A stretch of 64,000 bases of DNA from Tetraselmis striata (GCA_006384855.1 VCJN01003185.1:1-64000); one strand, 5' to 3'. Numbered from the stretch's first letter, positions 23,001 to 34,811 are shown. Program-made: numbers and translations. Notes: generated by a model from the letters alone, not told the origin.

Positions 23001-25280
23001 TGTGCGGGGCAAGGGGGGGGGGGGGGGGTAATTCAGGTGACGATGTCAGAAAGCTTGACAGGCATGACTGCAAGTGCGCACATCAAAAGGCAGTCATTTG
23101 AGGCGCCATGGGGCCACAAAACAACGCGCAGTTGATAACAGGGGTACCGTGTTGGCAGGGGTCGGGAGGGGAATCACCTCCAGCATTACGGTCGCATGAG
23201 TGGCGTTCACGGTCAGCGCAACGAGGCTGAGGCCCAGCGGGTTGGTGCCGGCGTTGTCGCGATCGAATGCGAACTCGATCTCCACCGCCCCCCCCTCAAG
23301 GTTGTGCCCTCCGTAGACTAGGACGTACTTGTAGAGCCCCTGCATGCACACCAAGCAGGCTCAGCCACCCGGAATCATTCATGCAGCAGCGCAATCGGGG
23401 CCAATGAGCATCTGGCCAACGTATCGACAGTGTAGTTAGATTCGTTTTACCGTTTTGGGCTGCTCAAACTTGTTTATCTTGAAAAATATCAGAATACGCC
23501 AGGGCATGAACACCACTTGTCACTCAATATTTTTACCAGCACACGTGACGGATTTCCTTTGATGCTGCGAGATAATTCATTAGCCATGGACCCGCGCGCG
23601 AACTCGACAATATAACGGTGGCAGGCATTCCCTACCCATAACGCCGTCCCGTAACAGCGAATATCAGCGCTATCCGGGTACGGGTGTATCCTGCCATAGT
23701 TACACACGACCTATTACGTTTGTTTGATGGGGGGTTTATTGACTTATTGTGTGGGCTTGCTTCAAGCGGCGACGCGGATGATAGCAGCCCCGGCGCGGTA
23801 CCTCGGAATACAGCCCCCAGCAAGTGAGGTCTTTTCCCGCCTTTTTGACGCGCTGTGACAGGAGCTGAAGCCGCTTGGGCTTGGTGTTCTTGTAGTCGTC
23901 AAGCCTCAGCCGAAAGTATACCGTCCACTCCATTGGCAGGGTCGGATGGTTGTCGAGGGGGACCAGCTGAGGTCCGTTCAGGAATTTGTTCCGCCCCTCC
24001 AGAATCGTCTGCAGCGGGCAGCACAAGCGAATCACTCTCATTTCGCACCCGTAGACAGAAGATGCCCGCCGCCGAGAGTTAGCGCAAGCGCTTTTTCCAC
24101 CGCGAATTGCGTCTTATGGGCGACTGCGAGGTTTCCGAGCGCGGCAGCGGCACCGTTTTCAGGACGCGACGAGCAGAAAATTGGTGGCAGAACGGCGGGC
24201 TAGCGTGTGTGTGTGTGTTTGTGATGGTGGTGGTAGGGGGGGGGGGGGGGGGTTTGCAACTGCCAGCATGACTCGATACCTTGGCGAGCCCGTTTTCCAC
24301 ATAGGAGCTGGAGAGCGGGTAAAAGCTGCGCGCCCTCCGGGCCGTTTCCATGAGAGCGCCATACGCCTCGCGGGTGGACGCGAGCTTCTCGGCCTTGGCT
24401 AGTCCGAGCCTCTCCGTGATCAGCCAGCTAGTCTCTGCAGTACATCCGGCCGGGGTTTAGCTTGGCAGCTTGATGTCGTTTATGCGGCAGCATACGCGAT
24501 GAGCAGCATACGCGACTAAAGCAGGCGTCCTGTATGTGGCTGCGCATGTGATTGTAGTAGTTTGCACGTTTCGAGAGTAATAGTCCATTGCAGCGTTCGT
24601 ATGCAAAATGAAAATGCCTACTCCAGAAGCGGCGCCCTTGGCAGCAGTGCGCCACACACAGTGCCACAGCAAGACAACCCGGCAGCATACCATATTGATC
24701 GGTTGGGGCGAAGGCATATAGGTGAACATATGCAAACAGGAAGCCGAAGATCAAAGTGAGAAGGAAGCGCAGCCCCTCGCGTTTCAGAGAGAGCTCCAAC
24801 TCGAGACGCTCCTACGGCCAAATAAAGCGGCACACGTAATAGACGTGAGAGGGGTAGAATGCCAGGACATCGATGCGAATGCTTGGAAGATAGGCAGTGG
24901 TGATGGATTGGGGGAGGGGGGTGGGGGTTGGGGGGGGGGGGGTTAAGAGGGGGGTCGTAAGAGGGTGCGGCTGTGTCGTTCGTTGTCAGCCGGGGGGGGG
25001 GGGGGGGTTCCAGGCCAGCCAGCGCAGCCACAGGGGAAAGAGGGGCAAAGGGGGTGGGTCCCGGAGAAGATTGCTATACCTTCAGTAAGTTGACATTCAG
25101 ACAAGATTCGTACGGGCTTGGCCTCGGGTTGCGCGCAAGGCTTGCGCGGGTGTTGAATGCCTGCACCGCTTCTGGGCCACCCTGAGGCTTCGGCGCCCCC
25201 ACTGGGCGGGTATTCTCGGGGGGCATCAGTTCGCCCGGCAGTGCGGCGGCGTGTTGCGCCTGCTGCGCTCGCCCATACAT
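13269..25280 (-). CDS. Polycystin (PKD2-like) cation channel with a long extracellular loop
   Basis: The gene starts at the ATG at 25280 and ends with TAG at 13269-13271. Well-supported exons: 25280-25080, 24811-24691, 24434-24280, 24008-23802, 23339-23178, 22951-22766, about 22695-22080, about 21990-21840, pieces around 21.7, 21.35, 20.8 and 20.5 kb, 19954-19819, 19642-19253, 19149-about 19057, 18692-18276, 16675-16163, 15316-14775, 14028-13269. A first membrane segment (24.7 kb) is followed by roughly a thousand residues of loop, then TM2-TM6 and the pore. Polycystins are TRP-related channels of membranes and flagella; the long loop resembles green-algal flagellar PKD2. Exon 19642-19253 needs a one-base frame change near 19440. 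The intron after 19819 begins GC. I did not resolve every exon between 19.9 and 22.1 kb. Confidence 0.8.
14775..15316 (-). CDS. Polycystin exon: TM3, TM4 and TM5
   Basis: The exon begins EVKTVVRNFQKAHNNMV after an AG acceptor and ends CTCAG before GTGCG. Hydrophobic segments are DVLFFLSILLLLVAELIM, VKVISFVILLLIGIRLVVF and LLNFLFSFGIIFIFMALTA, with the charged linker WGRPDRTFVEEMNIFLDRVK between the first two. The arrangement is that of the voltage-sensor-like and S5 segments of PKD channels. Confidence 0.85.
16163..16675 (-). CDS. Polycystin exon: end of extracellular loop and TM2
   Basis: The exon runs from DVVASKVGSQLVGQ to LPAAIE. It contains loop cysteines (VCREVYQCALNQ, SQCGQRNGS) and ends with the hydrophobic segment MIFCAVLAFLILAMALPAA. 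The phase-0 borders join exon 18692-18276 upstream and exon 15316-14775 downstream. A C-run at 16119-16141 lies in the intron just after the donor. Confidence 0.8.
18047..18215 (-). repeat. 3' tail of LINE-A inserted in a polycystin intron
   Basis: The sequence shares the block CGCCCCCGGGACAGG, then CCCTTTGCAGC.TCTCTAC, and AATTTCCAACACTGTTG with the 3' end of the LINE at 32247-32450. It is a degenerate, strongly 5'-truncated copy in the same orientation as LINE-A (coding strand minus). It lies in the intron between exons 18276-18692 and 16163-16675. Confidence 0.7.
23178..25280 (-). CDS. Polycystin 5' exons: N-terminus, TM1 and start of the loop
   Basis: Five exons join in phase: 25280-25080 (MYGRAQQAQHAAALPGEL, Pro- and Ala-rich cytoplasmic N-terminus), 24811-24691 (LRFLLTLIFGFLFAYVHLYA, first membrane segment), 24434-24280 (ETSWLITERLGLAKAEKL), 24008-23802 (TILEGRNKFLNGPQLVPLD, MEWTVYFRLRLDDYKNT) and 23339-23178 (GLYKYVLVYGGHNLEGG). 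The ATG at 25280 is chosen because it is the first ATG of an open phase-0 exon of exactly 67 codons. Confidence 0.7.
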
Positions 25281-25462
25281 ACCGCGACCGGTGGCTAGCG
25301 ACAATCCCACTAAATAGCGCAATAGAGCAGTGCGGTAAGACTCGCTTCGTGCTCACGCTGCAGAGGCAGTTCGACGCCGGGAAAGCGCAGGCGGTTTGGA
25401 AGTGACCACTTTGGGGACGAGCCCCGGCTATACACATCGGTCTGCTGCTCAGGGTAGCGACG

Positions 25463-25533
25463 ACTAGGGCCATTCTGATTGCCTTTTATTTTGGTGATTT
25501 CCGATATCGCCTTCTGCTGCTAGCTCATGTAAT
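25463..25533 (+). repeat. Isolated 3' tail of LINE-B
   Basis: About 70 bases from CTGATTGCCTTTTATTTTGG to GCTAGCTCATGTAA match the 3' ends of the LINE-B copies at 30.7 and 61.0 kb almost perfectly. No coding part precedes it, so this is an extremely 5'-truncated insertion. It lies just upstream of the polycystin start codon, on the opposite strand. Confidence 0.85.
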
Positions 25534-28500
25534 ATATTCTGTGCGGACCGTACCTGTACAGGTGTGAGGATATATCCTATACCCTCACTAACCCTAGATC
25601 ACCATAACCATGTTAAGGCGCGTAGCGCGCGCCCGATGTCGGGCTGCGCCCGCGCCCTGTCGGCCGCACTGCGCCTGCTGATACATCAGCACGGCGCCAC
25701 GCCGACTGTAATCATAGTAAGGATTACCCTGTACTCTCACCCTCACAACCTCGGAGTAGCACAGGCTCTCGCCACCATGAGCGCATTCCCTCACAACAGG
25801 GGACCCCCTGTACGCAATAAAACGCTGTTGCGCTCTCACAACGAATATCTAACGGTCCATATCTGATCGCGACTGCTCCCGGGCCAGGTGCAGGTACCGG
25901 TACTCAACAGCGTACCAGTAGCGACAAGTTTTTAAATTCACACCAGTACGAGTACCCACGCTCGAATGTCGATTTCATTTATTTATAGTAGTACTACTGC
26001 TTTTAGCGGTACCCATACTGGGTTTGTAACGACTGGCCTTTTTTGTAATTCACACCGGCACCCGCACGCGCCCGCTGTCTGCAGCAAGGATTATTTATGT
26101 GCACGATTAGGCCCCCGGTGTGTCGTTGCTGGATTTCCCCTGTTGATTTGTGGTATTACATCAGGGCTTAAACAAATGCGCAATAGAAACAGAACTAACA
26201 GCAACTGTGAAGGGTCGCTAGAGAAAGAGAGACAAAAGCATGTTGATGCATTAGCCCTTCGGCGTTCGAATGAGGCGATAGTCTACGTAGGGCTATGCCA
26301 GCCAGACTTACGATTGCAGTTGGCGCAAGAGGTCAAGTGTTGATGGGGCGGCTTCGGCCGACGTCCCGGGGCGAACTTTACTTTACTTTCAATTTTAGGC
26401 GTGCTAGCCACTGGGCATGCGTATATTTTGGGAGTAGTTCGGATTGCATGCCTCATTCCTCAACCCCGAAGGCCTAACGGGGTACCCGTACCACCCGTAC
26501 AGGTACCCGTGACACCCGCGAATGCTTCAAATGGCCCACCATCGCACGGTGGATATTCCATGTTGCGGCATAGCACATCTCAATCGCAGCAGTCGTACGA
26601 TGTTTTTAAAAGCGCATCTACAACGTACTGCATACGCTCCCTGTAGAATGACCCAAACAGTAATCCTGAAAGCCCTGTGAAAGCCCTGGTGTAATGTACA
26701 TAACAAACAGTGATCCTCATATTATTCTAGGAGCGCCCACACCGATACCTCGCTGCCTCATCGAATTCGTCCGCCGTCCCGTTGCCGAAGATGCAGTGCG
26801 TGCGTGGATCCCATCGCTCACACGTGCCCGCGTGGCCCCACTGCGCGTCACTCATCCATCCCGCACCTCCTGCGGGCTGCGGGCCGTTTTCTAAGCGGCT
26901 TGATCTTTTAGTAAGGATTACTGCTTTCAACGGTGGATTTGTTACTTCGTAATTCACACGGTACCTCATACTGCGTTGAATTACAAAAATCAACACAGGG
27001 AGTAACAAATCCACCTACGGGGACTGCTAAAAGCAGTACTAAAAGATCAACACCGCAAAATCCGCCACATTCATACTGGGTGCAGGTACTGATACAGTGA
27101 TACCGGTGTGACTCACGAAAGCGCTTCTTAGCGACTACGGTACTACATCGGGAAAATTGCAAAAAAATGCATGGTACAATTCTGCTGACTTTATTGGCAT
27201 GACAGGGTCAATCCTGGCTATTGCAAAACAGGGTGCAATGGCAAATTGCTAAACATGCCGTTCCCGACTCTGCCGCTCTTGGACAATTGCAAAACGGGGT
27301 GCGACCGGCCCCCACATACGCACATAAGCCGCAAATGGGACCACGCTCCCGGCGCCGCCAATCAGTGCACGCATCCCGGCGCGTTACTGCATCAGCGGAC
27401 AGTAGGGCGGGTCGTCGGTGCACCCGCCCACAACTTATGCCGCTAGCCAATGCGCGATGCACGAGCACCGATATGAAACAAAAGGCGGCGCCCCGTCGCG
27501 CGAGCCGTACCGGCCGTGCGGCTTATAGTCGCGCCCCATCATCGCCGATCCGCCCCACCAGTCGCTTGTGCGGCGGTACGCCCATGGTGGGCGTTCGTGT
27601 CGGTTCAGCCAACCGGATCGTCGCCATGTTGTCCCTACCTGTCACGCGTCTTGGCGCCGCGTTGGTTAGTGCCAACCGAAAGGCACAATACTTAGCACAG
27701 TTAGTCAAAGCAACGCGTCAAATTAATCCCATAACTTGTTCCACATACTTGTAACACTAGTAATGCTAGTAATACTAGTAATACCCACAACTAGTGGTTA
27801 CTCGCACCACAATGCAACAAAAGAAATCACAGAATCAAGGTACCTCAGTAGTACGCATACATTCCAAATGAAACTCCAAAAAGAGAGCGAGTGGGAAAGA
27901 GCGCCGATAAGGACGACGCCAGAATGAGCAATCATGATAATATGCATACTGATAGCCACCGCCTTTTTCCCCGCCCCCGGGACAGGGCTAAATCCAGTGG
28001 AACGCCGCCGCCTACAATGCGGTGGGGTACTACGGCACAGAAAACCGGCATGTTCAAATGCCGGCGTCCAGCTGTACTCCGCAAGCTGCGTACACGGCAT
28101 TTCCACGGTAAATCCACGGCATTTCAAAAACGCTCATCAGTATGATGAAATATTGCAAATAAGGCCGGGCGGTGTGACCCTGTTCTGCTAATAAAGCCAA
28201 AATTGTACCCTATTTTGCAATTTTCTCTGTTATGTTGCTATAATCCACCACCAGCTAATTATTGCATTTCCAGTGCTGGTACAGGTACTGGTTGTGAATT
28301 ACAATAAAGGCAATTCCCCATAATTAGAAAATCAACACACCAAGGCGCCTAAACGCGGCCCGCATCCCGCCACTGGTACTACTAGCCTCCATCAGCAGGA
28401 GATCAGGAAAATCTCCCGGGTACCAGTGAGTGCTACCAGTGAGTGCTACCGGTATCTCATAGTAGTAGCGAGATCATCAGAAAAATAATAAGGCAATGTA

Positions 28501-28660
28501 TGTATCTGCTCGCATTATTACTCGACGACCGGGCCGACGCCGCCCAACCGGGTACTGGTGTGAATTACAAAAAGGGCAGTAACAAATCCACCTACTGCTG
28601 CTAACAGTAGTACTAAAAAATCAACACAGCAATACTTTTATGGCAGTGTTTTGGACGGCG
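25534..28660. other. Repeat-rich intergenic region
   Basis: I see no convincing gene. Recurrent pieces of one dispersed repeat family are present: GTAACAAATCCACC and AGTACTAAAAGATCAACA blocks at 25966-26060 (reverse), 26895-27055 (both orientations) and 28558-28630. A LINE-A tail-like piece (CGCCCCCGGGACAGG) is at 27968-27984. A block at 26320-26400 recurs inverted at 47290-47370. ORFs of 60-180 codons here look incidental. Confidence 0.5.
26895..27055. repeat. Inverted repeat of a dispersed repeat family
   Basis: The left arm (26895-26950: GCGGCTTGATCTTTTAGTA, then CTGC and GGTGGATTTGTTACT) is answered by the right arm (27000-27053: AGTAACAAATCCACC, then AGCAGTACTAAAAGATCAAC). Single-arm relatives are at 28558-28630, 55510-55542 joined to 59874-59950, and 61489-61560. 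Confidence 0.65.
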
Positions 28661-28675
28661 ATGTAATCCTTATTT

Positions 28676-30672
28676 TAGCCCACGCCACACTGTTGGAGCG
28701 CATCGCCTCCTTTGGCACGTCGGGATACGGCTGCCACCATGGGGCCATGCGGTTGCTGGTCGTATGCGCGGTGCGGCAGACTGGCTTCCTCAGCCGCATG
28801 ATGCCGCCGTCGGAGCTGGACCCTTTCTTGGAGGCCGTGGACGCCGCCAACATTTCGGCTGCGTTTTCGCTGCTTGGCCTGGACGCTTGCGACCAGTCTA
28901 CACCGCGCATGGAGGTTGCAATCGTTCAGATGAGTATGCCCGCGGATTTTGGCGGTCTGAATCTGGCCTTGCTGCAGTCCGAGGCCCCTGCGGCGTTTTA
29001 TTCCGCGCAATCGGTTGTCCTGCCAAAGCTGGTACGGGAGTACGGGCCCGCCCTTGGCCCCTTATACGAGGCGGTCCGCGCTGAGGTGTCGTCTGTGGCT
29101 ACGAGTGCTTTGCCATGGGCGCGTGAGACGCGCCGCGTGTACGAGACTGTACGGGCCCTAACCACGTTACCGCAAGAAGATGTGCGGCGCGCACGCGCGG
29201 CGTATGGGCACGCCCACGAGATCTTCGAGTTACTTACGGTCAGTAATGCTACGACCACCGCTGCATCGGATCCAGCAGCTGGTACTACGACCCGTACGGG
29301 TACGAGCACTAGCGGAGGATTGCGCGTCACCACATCTCCTTTTACGGCCACTCCTCTTGGAGTTGGTACTGGTGAGGCCGCCTCTGCTGCCCAGCAATTG
29401 CTTCCTATCGGTGGTACGAGTACTGCCAATACCGTTACTACATGCGCTTTTGTAGCTCTGAAGATACCGTCGCCGGGCGAATTAGTGGCACACCCTCCGT
29501 CAGCAGCCACTGTTTCCCTCCCAGAATCGCTGCCAGGTTCTACTGCTCCGCCCTCGGGTACGGGTTCGGGTGCGACCTCCGATGATCAACCCACGACCAT
29601 GGTTGTCCAACGCCACCTCAGCCGTGCGATTCGCTTGCGTGACTTCGTGGCCCTCGATCTCAGCTTCCAACGTACTGGTGCAGCGGCCTCGCGACTTGAT
29701 ACCCTGCGCATGTACAACGCGTGCGGGCCGGGCTCCCTATCGCTTTTCCAGTCGGATCACGAGTCCGCCCGCAAGGTTCCCCATGCGGCTTATGCGGCCG
29801 CCGCTGCGCGGGTACTGGGCCTTTGCCCGCGCGGAGGTTCCGCGCTTGTCACTTGCCCTGGCCCAACGTGCGGTATTGATCCCTTATGGCTTCGCTCTAC
29901 GGATGGCTCGAACCGGAGCGCTACGGATTTCATCGTGGATCATCTACCCATATGCCCCGTAGCGAACTACAAGCACCGCATGCACACCGCTTTGAAGAAT
30001 CTGTGGGCATCTGTGGCAATTGATGCGGGGGCGGTGCTTGACCGGGACCGCTCGGGAGCCGGCGACTTGACCCTTGAGACGAGTGGGCTGCGCCCAGCGG
30101 ACCGCTCGCGGCCGTCGGACCTGACGCTGGCGGGGTGGGGAGGGGCAGCGTGCGATTACATGATCGACTTCGCGTGCGTGTCCTCCACGACCCCCACTTG
30201 GAGCAACGACCCCCGCTGGTGCATCCCGGGAATCGCGGCGACCGAGGCGGAGCATGCTAAGTTGGCAGCGGACCGGGCGTCTTCCGCCCCAGTGCAGGGT
30301 GTTCACCGGTACTACCCTTTTGTGGTTGAGGACCGCGGCCGACTCGGGAAGTCCGCTTTGACTGTGGTCTACATCTTCGCGGTGCTGTTGGCTGTGCGCA
30401 ACTTCCCTGGCGGTCCTTCCGCCCCGACCTCTTGCTTTCTTCGTGGTCAATCCGTTCAGGCACTTCGAAACTTTGTCGCCGGCCAACCTACTGAGTTCCG
30501 CCGTCACCTGTCGCGCACACGGCGGGGGCTGTTGCAGCGGGTCTCGGCTTGCGTGCATGGTACCCTGGGCGGCATTCTCTCTGCCGGTGTGCAGATGGCC
30601 AAGTCTGATGCGTGTGCTCGTGCCCACTCTGCGTCTTCTCATGTTACTGCTTCCACCCCGCAATCGATGTAG
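28676..30672 (+). CDS. C-terminal two thirds of a LINE polyprotein with a zinc motif and a nuclease-like domain
   Basis: One open frame of about 665 codons to TAG at 30670-30672. The start is not a real start: the frame enters from the truncated 5' side. In order it shows the post-RT region (PADFGGLNLALLQSEAPA), a low-complexity Ser/Thr/Gly stretch, a Cys-His cluster (VTCPGPTCG, HLPICPVANYKHRMH) and a C-terminal segment (CDYMIDFACVSS, then AATEAEHAKL and YYPFVVEDRGRLGKSAL). D...E-D patterns with PF-x-x-E-x-x-G-x-x-G are what many algal LINE proteins carry in a restriction-endonuclease-like end domain. That assignment is from motif memory, not a search. The frame has no stop, unlike most elements here, so this insertion is probably fairly recent. 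Confidence 0.7.
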
Positions 30673-30733
30673 AGGACCTTTCTGATTGCCTTTTATTTTG
30701 GTGATTTCCGATATCGCCTTCTGCTGCTAGCTC
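28676..30733 (+). mobile_element. LINE-B copy 1: 5'-truncated non-LTR retrotransposon
   Basis: The body is bounded by a direct repeat, ATGTAATCCTTATTT, at 28661-28675 and 30734-30748, as expected for a target-site duplication; the first six bases may instead be part of the element's own 3' end, which reads CTCATGTAA in all copies. The reverse-transcriptase domain is missing through 5' truncation. The 3' untranslated part is only about 70 bases and has no long A-tail. Other copies of the same 3' end are at 25463-25533 and 60398-61084. Confidence 0.8.
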
Positions 30734-31147
30734 ATGTAATCCTTATTTAATATTGCTCGTGTCAAAAAAAAAATGCTATCCTTAATCCTGAAGTCATTTG
30801 AGCGACCGATCCCCCTCGACCCCCGGCTTCTGGCTGTGGCGTGGCCGGTACGGGTTCAGCACCGTGGGGCGTCCTCCACCCCCTCCAGGCCCCTCTGCTA
30901 GGGCGTCTGCCGTGGGGTTGCGGTCCCGGCGGGGGCGGTGGTGGTGGTGGGCGCGCGGCGCTGCGATGGCGCGGGTGCGGTCGTCGACGCCCGGCGGGGG
31001 CGTTGACTGGCAGTCCCGGTTTTGCGATGGCAGTTGCGGACGCACCTACCAACGCGGCCCGCCCCCTTGTGCACGCACGTGAACCACGGGGTGGAATCCG
31101 ACGACCCGGCGGTACACTCGTTGAAACGGGGTGCGCCTAACCGCGCC

Positions 31148-31938
31148 TAACCCCCTTTTTAGGATGAGAAATACCTGAGCCGTAGCGGTAGCCGTAGCCG
31201 TGCACTGTACTTTCCGCTACACCGCACTATACCGATTAACACGTGAGCGGTTACTGTTCAACGCGCGAAATGTTACAGAAACATGGCCCCATTTGTCCGA
31301 AGCTAACGTGGCACAAAACGGACGTCCATGGGGGTCGCACGGCCATTTATCTACAAGCCACCCCCCCCCCTTTTGTTGGAGCCCCGTAGGTCGTCGGTCG
31401 GTTGCGCGCGCCTCACGCGCGTCTCGCTCGCCGAGTCATGCCGACCTACTCTCGTCGCCGGAGCTGTGGTTTTCTGTTGGACGAGAGCAGCACCGCCGAA
31501 AACCGAGCAGCAAGGCAAAAGCCCCACGCGGCAAGGCAAAAGCCCCGTCACGAGGCACATCGCCAGGTTCATGCGACGTTCCGTGTCTGGATCTTTCGCC
31601 GAGGGCGCCATGGCGACTCATCAAATTCTGGGGAGAGGCAGTGCAAGCGTTGGGGTGCCGTTTTGGCGGTAGTCGAGTGGGCGCATCAGGCGGAGCGGTT
31701 GGCTTATTAGCTTTTGAGTTCGAAATGGCTGCCACTCACGCGCGCTGGGACGCGCCGGCGACGCGCGGGGGTCCACGGGCGCGCAGATACCTGGAGTGGC
31801 GAAATATTCCGTATTTCTGAAATACGGGGAACTCCCGCGGGGGCAGCTCCTGCCGAATGCTGACGTGGAGCGGCAGCGCGGGCGTTTACCGGGCGGCAAC
31901 CGAGAATCAGCTATTTCTCATCATAAAAAGGGGGGTTA
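31148..31938. mobile_element. Small inverted-repeat (MITE-like) element
   Basis: The left end (31148-31177) reads TAACCCCCTTTTTAGGATGA then GAAATACCTGA. The right end (31907-31938) is its inverse with two or three differences, including one extra C. The interior of about 730 bases is GC-rich. It contains a 206-codon open frame on the plus strand without recognisable domains, probably incidental. No clear transposase is present, so it would be non-autonomous. Confidence 0.55.
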
Positions 31939-32442
31939 ACACTGTACTTTTACTGTATCCGCACTCAATTTTACAGTAGGATTACTGTATTTCGTGTCTC
32001 CCCGCGCCTACCCCTCGCCTGTATCCTCTTTCGGTCAGCTTAATTAATATCTCCGCGGTAGTCGCAAGTACCCGCCGAGCCATGACTGCCATGGCAGTAC
32101 CCGTACGCTAACGGTACGCGATATGCTGGCACGGCGCACCCGCACGGTGTGTAAAATCGTCGTCGGCGATGTAGCGCGCTTACGGTGTCTCATGTACGAC
32201 CCGTAAAAGGACCACCCCCATCCCACCCCCGAATCGGACACAAGCAGTTTTTTCCGCCCCCGGGACAGGACTGGCACCAGTGAAACCCTTGCAGCGTCTC
32301 TACCACGGGCGTTTAGGCAGCGATCCAGTTACGGAAAGCCCTGGGTAGGCGACGCCCCGTTCTAGTCATCAAGCAAATTGCCGCATTCTGCAAGTCTAAT
32401 TAGAGGTCAGTGGCGGAATTTCCAACACTGTTGGATCACCGT

Positions 32443-32898
32443 CTAAAACATTGCCATCAAAATACCCGGCACTGACCACGAAAGGTCCGCCCTACCCGTT
32501 TGGGCGTCGGCCCATTCGAGTAATGCGATTTGGGGCAAGCCCCAACCCGCGGAGCAAAACATTTCGGGAGTGCGATACATGTGCAACAGAAAGGCAATGT
32601 GAGGGAGGGCCCGACGCCATAGCTGGAAAATTTTCCCATTCACAGTAAAATCCAGGGCGCCGTGAAGGGAGGGGGGAACCCCGCCCAAAATAAAGGCAGT
32701 TAAGTCCTCAAGTGTTGACGCAATAACCTGACTACTAATAAAATCCCTGAACTCCGGAACTAACAACCCGAAATTATGCCGGTGATACCCCCACCGCGGG
32801 CACTCCACCAGCATATGTTCGATAGTCTCAGATTCACCTCCGCCACATGCAGGGCAGTGTTTAAGGAACCGCTCAGGCATGGCATGAATCAGGGCCAA
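32443..32898 (-). pseudogene. LINE-A C-terminal zinc-knuckle region
   Basis: Open frame ending in TAG at 32443-32445. It contains HCPACGGGESETIEHMLVEC, the Cys-Cys-His-Cys motif typical of LINE polyprotein C-termini, and ends GRADLSWSVPGILMAMF. A second copy of the same C-terminus is on the plus strand at 54.46-54.78 kb. Confidence 0.8.
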
Positions 32899-33283
32899 TC
32901 GGCGGGCAGTAGGAAATACTCGGGTGCGCGTAATTGTATCATAATGTGCAACCCGGCCACAACCCCCGCGGGGACACCCACACCGTACTGTGGCAACGGG
33001 TTTGACGCATAGGACGCCTTGACATATATACCCCGGATGTTATTGCGTGCTAACGATGCCGACGATTCGTAACGCGCCCACACCGCCGATGCCTTTACTA
33101 GTTTAGCGGCATTGCGCGGCTAGTGACCTCCACTCAATTGGAAGGTGCGCCCCCTCAGCTAGCCCTACGTTCGCCCTAGCTAGTCGATCTAACCACCGCA
33201 CAGTCCCTGGCGTCCACGTGTTAGGGCGCGCCCGACTTGGCTAATCTACTAAATGGGTTATACATGGATTCAAGTCGGATGCT

Positions 33284-34600
33284 TTAAGGAGCGCCCGAGC
33301 CCGTGCCGCAGCGGCCGTAGTCTCTATATATGGGCGCAATATCCAATTCCCGCATCATCGGTGCAGTGGCCACCCCAGGGGAGTTTTTACCTACCCCAAT
33401 GAGGCACCGCAAGCACTGATTGAGTGTGATTTGTAATTTATTTGCGCCGCTAGTTATATCCATGCCCCATACTTCACACCCATAAGTTAAAACCGGCAGT
33501 ACACAGGTTTTAAAAAACCGACACACGGACATTAATAGGAATTATGTCCCGTCCACCGACCAATACCGAATCGAGCGCCTCAATAGCGCGGTTACCCTTC
33601 TTAACCCGGTCGTCTACGATGTGTTGCATACCTGAATCCGACTTAATGACCGTACCCAAGTACCTATATTCATTTACAACCGGTGCCCGTTCCCCCCCAA
33701 GCTGCCATCGGGCAGCTTGTTTGCGTAACGCGGTCTCGTCGGAATATCGGCCTAATGCCATCACCCCACACTTAAGTACCCCAAAACCCCATAAAATGCT
33801 CCTCCGCCCACTGCGAGAAGTAGACGAACATGGCATGCAGGTTATCGAACGAGCATGTGATACCAACTACAGCGTCGTCCGCGCATAACTGACATGGCAC
33901 CCTTAGTGGTTGCTTGCCTTGCCGCTAATGTGTCGGTGCACCCTGGTACATCACACCCTAGATGTTCTACCCCGTCGAATATATCGTTAATAAATATGTT
34001 AAATAGGATGGGGGAAGCGGGGCATCCCTGTCGGAGGCCACGCTCTATGGGTATGGGGTCTGATAGTGTTCCCGGGGCCACCCATGTCTTGACCCGTACC
34101 ATACTATCCATGTATAAAGTTTTAATGAAGGTAAGCATATATGACCCGTAACTCCTATGGCTTGTAGTGTTAGGAATAAAAGCTCATGAGGTACGGTGTC
34201 ATATGCCTTCCTAAAGTCAATAAAGCCCGCGTACGTGGGTAGACCTGCCGCTTGGCGACGAGCCGCGATATCGAACAAGCTGGCGACTTGCATGGGGCCC
34301 TCCTCATTCCGCATAAAACCCGCTTGCCAACGGCGGACTATCCCTTTAGTTTGGCAGATGTCTTGCAAGCGTTGGCTAATGACGGTCATAAGGAATTTCA
34401 TAGCGGCACCCATAATCGAAATACCCTATAATTGTCCATAACGGCCGCGTCGCCTTTCTTGGGCACCGATACTATGGCCGAGCTACGCCACTGCTGGGGG
34501 ATATATATAGTTCTTAGTCCATATCCCGTTAATTAAGGCCAGCAATGCCTTGCCGAAATGGCTATTTGGGGCGTATATCGCCAATTTTACAGCCTCCGCA
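33284..34600 (-). pseudogene. LINE-A reverse transcriptase domain, frame-disrupted
   Basis: In order: AIVSVPKKGDAAVMDNYR (about 34.48 kb), GIVRRWQAGFMRNEEGPMQV and AGFIDFRKAYDTVPHELL (34.3-34.2 kb, first palm aspartate), GLRQGCPASPILFNIFINDI (34.05 kb), LCADDAVV (about 33.88 kb, catalytic ADD in a different frame from the previous motif), YRYLGTVIKSDSG (33.7 kb) and VLPVLTYGCEVWG (33.5 kb). All RT motifs are present but spread over at least three frames, so it cannot make an intact enzyme. Confidence 0.8.
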
Positions 34601-34811
34601 GTGATCCCATCCTGCCCCTGGGCCTTAATATTTTTAAACGCCTAAGAGCCTTTACTAGTTCCTCCCATGTGATATGCCCATTAATCTTGTTTAGTGCGGG
34701 GGCAATGGGAGGCGATGCACCGTGGCGGTGTTCCCACGCCGCACGGTATGTCGCAACCCGTTGTGCTAGGGGGTGGGGGTCACGCAGCAACTCCCGATAG
34801 TGCCGCGCCCA

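Noticed and set aside
31200..31820. 206-codon plus-strand ORF as a gene
   Set aside because: It lies inside the MITE-like element, has a biased composition and competing ORFs in other frames, and no domain or splice support.
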